From Spartobacteria bacterium (GTDB taxonomy: Bacteria > Verrucomicrobiota > Verrucomicrobiia > Chthoniobacterales > UBA6821), in the NCBI GenBank assembly GCA_947466005.1, contig CANIBV010000012.1:1-23500 (forward strand): a stretch of 23,500 nucleotides of DNA. The letters are read 5' to 3'. Below the pieces are notes generated by a model, which was given only the letters and a program-made list of their open reading frames with translations, was not told the DNA's origin and searched no databases. Within the stretch, counting starts at the first letter, position 1, and each line of letters begins with the position of its first letter. This document shows positions 20,709-23,500 of this stretch, piece by piece. Position numbers and translations under genes: made by a program.

Positions 20709-21365
20709 CTATCCGGCTGTTCTCCGATCACGGAGGTAGTGGAGGATGGCATTCCCCGAGCCTTTATCTTTCCATTGTACTTCCCCTTTTACTTTTTTTA
20801 GGGATTTTAAGCGGAAGCGGCGCTCCCCGTCCTTAGGGAGAAAGCCGTCGGGATGCCCGGTGAGCGTCATCGCCTTGGAGCCACCCTGAATCAGGGGTGC
20901 AATGGTCACGTGAAGTTCCTCGACGGCATCGGCTGCGAGGAGCGGTTTCAAGAGCGAAGGTTCCCCTTCGCAGAGGAGGAGCTTCACCCCCCAGACCGAA
21001 CGGAGCATTCCCAGCAACGCCTCCGTCGGAATTTTCCCTCCGGGAAATTCCACGACCCTGACAAACGGAGGAAGCTGCCGGAAGATGCGGTCAGATATTT
21101 CCTTGCCCGTGCAGAGAAGAAGCAGACTCCCGGAATTGGCGTGGAGTTTCCCCATGGATTTGGGTGCGAAGTTTCCGCGCTCATTCACGATGATGCGGAT
21201 GGCAACGGGTGACTTCCCTCCGGTGAATCCCATCATGACACCCCTCATGAGGAGGGGATCCCCGGACCGCGGGAGCGTGGAGCGAGTCACAACTCTCCCA
21301 TCCAGGGTCATCGTGACACTCACGATCACCCGCGGAAAATCCTTGGAGTGCCGCGACTTTTTCAT
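20709..21365 (-). CDS. RibD C-terminal (DHFR-fold) reductase-like protein, possibly non-canonical
   Basis: The 218-aa protein matches both ends of the RibD_C/bacterial DHFR-like fold: VIVSVTMTLDGRV near the N-terminus (13-25) and LLCEGEPSLLKPLLAADAVEELHVTIAPLIQGG at 130-162. Family members reduce a pyrimidine or pterin-like ring with NADPH. Odd point: the usual middle block (D-A-x-x-V-G-x-x-T … D-D-P-x-L) is collapsed to about RSGDPLLMRGVMMGF, so the cofactor site may be altered. Start is ATG at 21363-21365 (MKKSRHSKDF); the longer frame reaches 21461 but would enter the upstream gene. Gaps to neighbours are 31 and 32 nt, consistent with one transcript. A role in riboflavin synthesis is not supported, since no other rib gene is here. 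Confidence 0.75.
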   Translation of the reverse strand: MKKSRHSKDFPRVIVSVTMTLDGRVVTRSTLPRSGDPLLMRGVMMGFTGGKSPVAIRIIVNERGNFAPKSMGKLHANSGSLLLLCTGKEISDRIFRQLPPFVRVVEFPGGKIPTEALLGMLRSVWGVKLLLCEGEPSLLKPLLAADAVEELHVTIAPLIQGGSKAMTLTGHPDGFLPKDGERRFRLKSLKKVKGEVQWKDKGSGNAILHYLRDRRTAG

Positions 21366-21396
21366 GACTGGAGTTAGTCCGCGATGGATCCCTTGA

Positions 21397-22434
21397 TCAG
21401 GCTCTCTCCTCATCCTCAATATGATGCTCGATGGTGTCGATTTCACCCTCCATCCCTGCAAGTGAGGGGATAGCCCCGCTACTTGGACGATAGAGCATGC
21501 TCACCACACCGCCCAAGAGTCCCCAGAGGACGCAGAGGGCAAATCCCGTAATGGAGATCAGGACGGCCAGCTCCTCAGGAGTGCCGTAAAGGGAGTTGAG
21601 CATTCTCTTGAAAAGCTCCTCTCTCACCCCGATGCCCGCCACGCTGATCGGGAGGGAGCTGATCGTGTTCACAATTGGGATCACCGAAGTCATGGCGGCT
21701 GCACCGGGATTCCCCTTGAAGGCAAAGGCCGCGAAGATCCCCGTGCCGAAGATGAAGAGATTGAGCGGCAGAGAGATGGTGATGGCGGCAACGACCACCT
21801 TCCAGTCGCGGGCATAGACGGAGAAGGCTCGGGCAATCTCGAGGATAGCTGCGTGACCGGGCATCTTTTCAGGAAGCCTTTTTGCGAGATGGAAGCGGTC
21901 GATGAATACGGCACTGAGGACCAGTCCGATAAAGCCTCCGAAGATGATCCCCACAGTCACCAGAAAGGCGCGCACCAGCGGAAGCTCCATCAGGGTCTCG
22001 CGGAAGCAGAGAAAGACTACGAGCGAGACTAGGATCAAGGCAAACATCCCGGTGATCCGGTCGACCACAACGCTCAGAAAGACGGCGCTCTTGGACTTGG
22101 GAGCTTCCCGTACTGCGTAGAAGACCTTCACCAGATCACCACCCGTGCCTCCTGGGAGGAAGAGGTTGTAGAACATCCCGATCATCACAAGTTGCCAGAC
22201 ACGGAATAATCCTAGGTGGATCCCTTGCACCTTCATCAGCAGTTGCCAGCGGAAAGCACCGCAGACAAGAACCAGACCGAAGCAGAGGAAACCGGGGATC
22301 AGCCAGAGGGGATCGGCCTTCCCTAGGGCTTGGACCATCTGGGCACGCTTGGAGGAATCATGGAAGATCCACCAGAGGAGTCCAAGGGTGACGACTACCT
22401 GCAGGAGAGTGAGGAGGATTTTTTTTAGATTCAT
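21397..22434 (-). CDS. UPF0104 / LPG-synthase-TM family membrane protein (AglD/MprF N-domain-like)
   Basis: A 345-aa inner-membrane protein with about eight helices. Family marks: a membrane helix near the N-terminus, FRWQLLMKVQGIHLG, then MIGMFYNLFLPGGTGGDLVKVFYA, VVVDRITGMFALI, and near the end NTISSLPISVAGIGVREELF. The FNLFLPGGxGGD and P-x-S-x-A-G-I-G-x-R-E motifs define the flippase-like domain found in MprF and AglD relatives, linked to moving or modifying lipid-borne groups. The C-terminus is acidic. Start is ATG at 22432-22434, overlapping the upstream gene by 4 nt; seven more codons (to 22455) are open but less likely. It belongs to the five-gene right-end operon, hinting at a lipid-linked product. 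Confidence 0.86.
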   Translation of the reverse strand: MNLKKILLTLLQVVVTLGLLWWIFHDSSKRAQMVQALGKADPLWLIPGFLCFGLVLVCGAFRWQLLMKVQGIHLGLFRVWQLVMIGMFYNLFLPGGTGGDLVKVFYAVREAPKSKSAVFLSVVVDRITGMFALILVSLVVFLCFRETLMELPLVRAFLVTVGIIFGGFIGLVLSAVFIDRFHLAKRLPEKMPGHAAILEIARAFSVYARDWKVVVAAITISLPLNLFIFGTGIFAAFAFKGNPGAAAMTSVIPIVNTISSLPISVAGIGVREELFKRMLNSLYGTPEELAVLISITGFALCVLWGLLGGVVSMLYRPSSGAIPSLAGMEGEIDTIEHHIEDEERA

Positions 22435-23378
22435 GGTTGAACGAGGGCTTCCCACCGGGCAACCGAGGCCAGAATGGCATCCGGCTTTGCCTTGGGAGAA
22501 AGCTCCAGTGTGTAACAGAGGGAGGATGGCAGAAGAGGAACGAGGCGGTCGAAAGGAATCTCTCCCTCAAAGGGAATGAGATGATCCTCGTCGGGCCACT
22601 TGGCATCCTGAAGATGGGCACCCACGGCAAAGGGAGCGATCTCAGCAATCCACTGGGCATGGTCGAGTAGGCCAAGGTTATCCCTCAGTTGGGCATGACC
22701 GAAGTCATGCCAGTAGCGGAGGTGAGGCGAATCGAAATGCTCCAGCAGGGCGATCAGCTCCCTCTCGGTCGGAATCGCCTCGAAGTCACTGCGGTTTTCC
22801 ACAACAAGGGTGAGGTCCATCTTGGAGGCCTCCTCGACAAGCGTCTCAAGAACGCGGGTCACACGGTCAAGAAAGACCCGTGCATGCTTCTCTCGCTTCT
22901 GCACGGCGGCCAGCTTGGCGCGGCAATAGTCCCGCTCGGTGACACCCTTTTTCCTGAGCTCATTAATCAGAAAATCCGTCATTCCGCGCAGCGGGATGAT
23001 GCGTCCAAGATGGAGGACCACATGGCGTGCGCCGAATTCACGAGCCGTCACCATCGTCTCACGCGTCAGCCTGAGGGCACGTTCCCGTTCGTGTGGACGG
23101 TGAGAGGTGAACTCATAGCAATCAGGGTTGTCATGCAGGACCTCCATCGGCATCGGGCAGAAATTATGGACACTGGTAACACTGAACCCTCCTTTGCCTT
23201 TCGCGTAGGCCTCACGGATTCCGTGCAGCTGGGAAACCGAAAGCCCATGCCCGAGCTCAATCTGAATGAACCCCATGTCCTGGATCTCACGGATGATTGC
23301 CGCGCCGTCGTGCTGACGTCTGGCATTCCAGTTAGTGGAGAAAGAGAGCATGGAAAAAAACGCTGTGAATAACCTCAT
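22431..23378 (-). CDS. TIM-barrel protein of the xylose-isomerase/AP-endonuclease-2 family
   Basis: 315 aa with the (beta/alpha)8 signature of sugar-phosphate isomerases/epimerases. Likely metal and active-site residues are His71 (SVHNF), His123 (VLHLGR), Glu194 (VVENRSDF), His224-Asp225 (YWHDFGH), His228, His255 and Asp258 (GAHLQDAKW). Such proteins act on sugars, inositols or related small molecules; the exact substrate cannot be told. The start is uncertain: ATG at 23378 gives MRLFTAFFSM…, while the ATG at 23351 (MLSFSTNWNARR) begins right at the first strand and may be the true start. It is the first gene of the right-end operon. Confidence 0.83.
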   Translation of the reverse strand: MRLFTAFFSMLSFSTNWNARRQHDGAAIIREIQDMGFIQIELGHGLSVSQLHGIREAYAKGKGGFSVTSVHNFCPMPMEVLHDNPDCYEFTSHRPHERERALRLTRETMVTAREFGARHVVLHLGRIIPLRGMTDFLINELRKKGVTERDYCRAKLAAVQKREKHARVFLDRVTRVLETLVEEASKMDLTLVVENRSDFEAIPTERELIALLEHFDSPHLRYWHDFGHAQLRDNLGLLDHAQWIAEIAPFAVGAHLQDAKWPDEDHLIPFEGEIPFDRLVPLLPSSLCYTLELSPKAKPDAILASVARWEALVQP

Positions 23379-23500
23379 CCCTTTCTATGGAACTCAGCAA
23401 AGCAGGAACAGGAGGAAAGATCCGAAGGGAGTTTTAAAGGAGCCCTTACTCTCACAGCATTAAAATCTTGGCCCGGTACCTTGGGAGAGATTTTTGGGCA
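23379..23500. other. Upstream region of the right-end operon
   Basis: No gene is supported here. Read on the minus strand, CTGAGTTCCATA (23397-23386) repeats part of the 25-nt word found at 14975-14999, 8 nt before the possible start at 23378, which suggests the word may act as a promoter part. No clear -35/-10 pair could be fixed. Confidence 0.35.

Overview
The window looks like a stretch of chromosome from a Gram-negative, PVC-type bacterium, most likely a verrucomicrobium. This is inferred from gene content, not from a marker gene. The pointers are a small secreted protein resembling the TIGR04073 family, PyrR-regulated pyr genes next to a TolC/HlyD efflux set, a YhaM-like nuclease, frequent absence of Shine-Dalgarno sequences, and short word-like repeats in the gaps. 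There is no rRNA, tRNA, CRISPR array, transposase, prophage gene or replication origin that I can support.

Layout, left to right. Positions 1-275 (-) hold the start of a secreted protein that runs off the window. queA (+, tRNA queuosine pathway) is followed by a gap with a near-perfect 28-nt inverted repeat, then a YhaM-like OB/HD nuclease (+) and a small TIGR04073-like secreted protein (+) that ends in a strong hairpin. A gap with five consecutive hairpins (3425-3538) precedes tgt (-), the second queuosine gene. Next is a pyrimidine operon on the minus strand: a 73-aa protein of unknown function, pyrR, pyrB, pyrC. The short pyrR leader contains a convincing PyrR-binding RNA hairpin that covers the likely ribosome-binding site. 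A fused ABCG-type transporter with a zinc-ribbon linker (-) lies divergently from a + strand run proC, TPR protein, D-Ala-D-Ala carboxypeptidase and UvrD/PcrA helicase, two of whose junctions overlap by 4 nt.

After a 328-nt gene-free stretch comes a multidrug-efflux island matching the logic of Escherichia coli ytcA-mdtNOP. The YtcA lipoprotein, HlyD adaptor and FUSC-type pump read left, and the TolC-type outer-membrane channel reads right from an almost touching start. The right end is a compact five-gene minus-strand operon: TIM-barrel isomerase-like protein, UPF0104 membrane protein, RibD-C-like protein, SRPBCC/START protein and a FabF-like ketosynthase. I know of no named pathway with this set, and it is the best candidate here for an undescribed metabolic or lipid system.

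The observations most worth a second look are the PyrR loop upstream of pyrR, the five-hairpin array beside tgt, the 7-nt-period intergenic repeats (one running into the tgt coding end), the zinc ribbon inside the ABC transporter, and the ketosynthase/START operon. Family assignments come from motifs recognised by eye; no database search was run.
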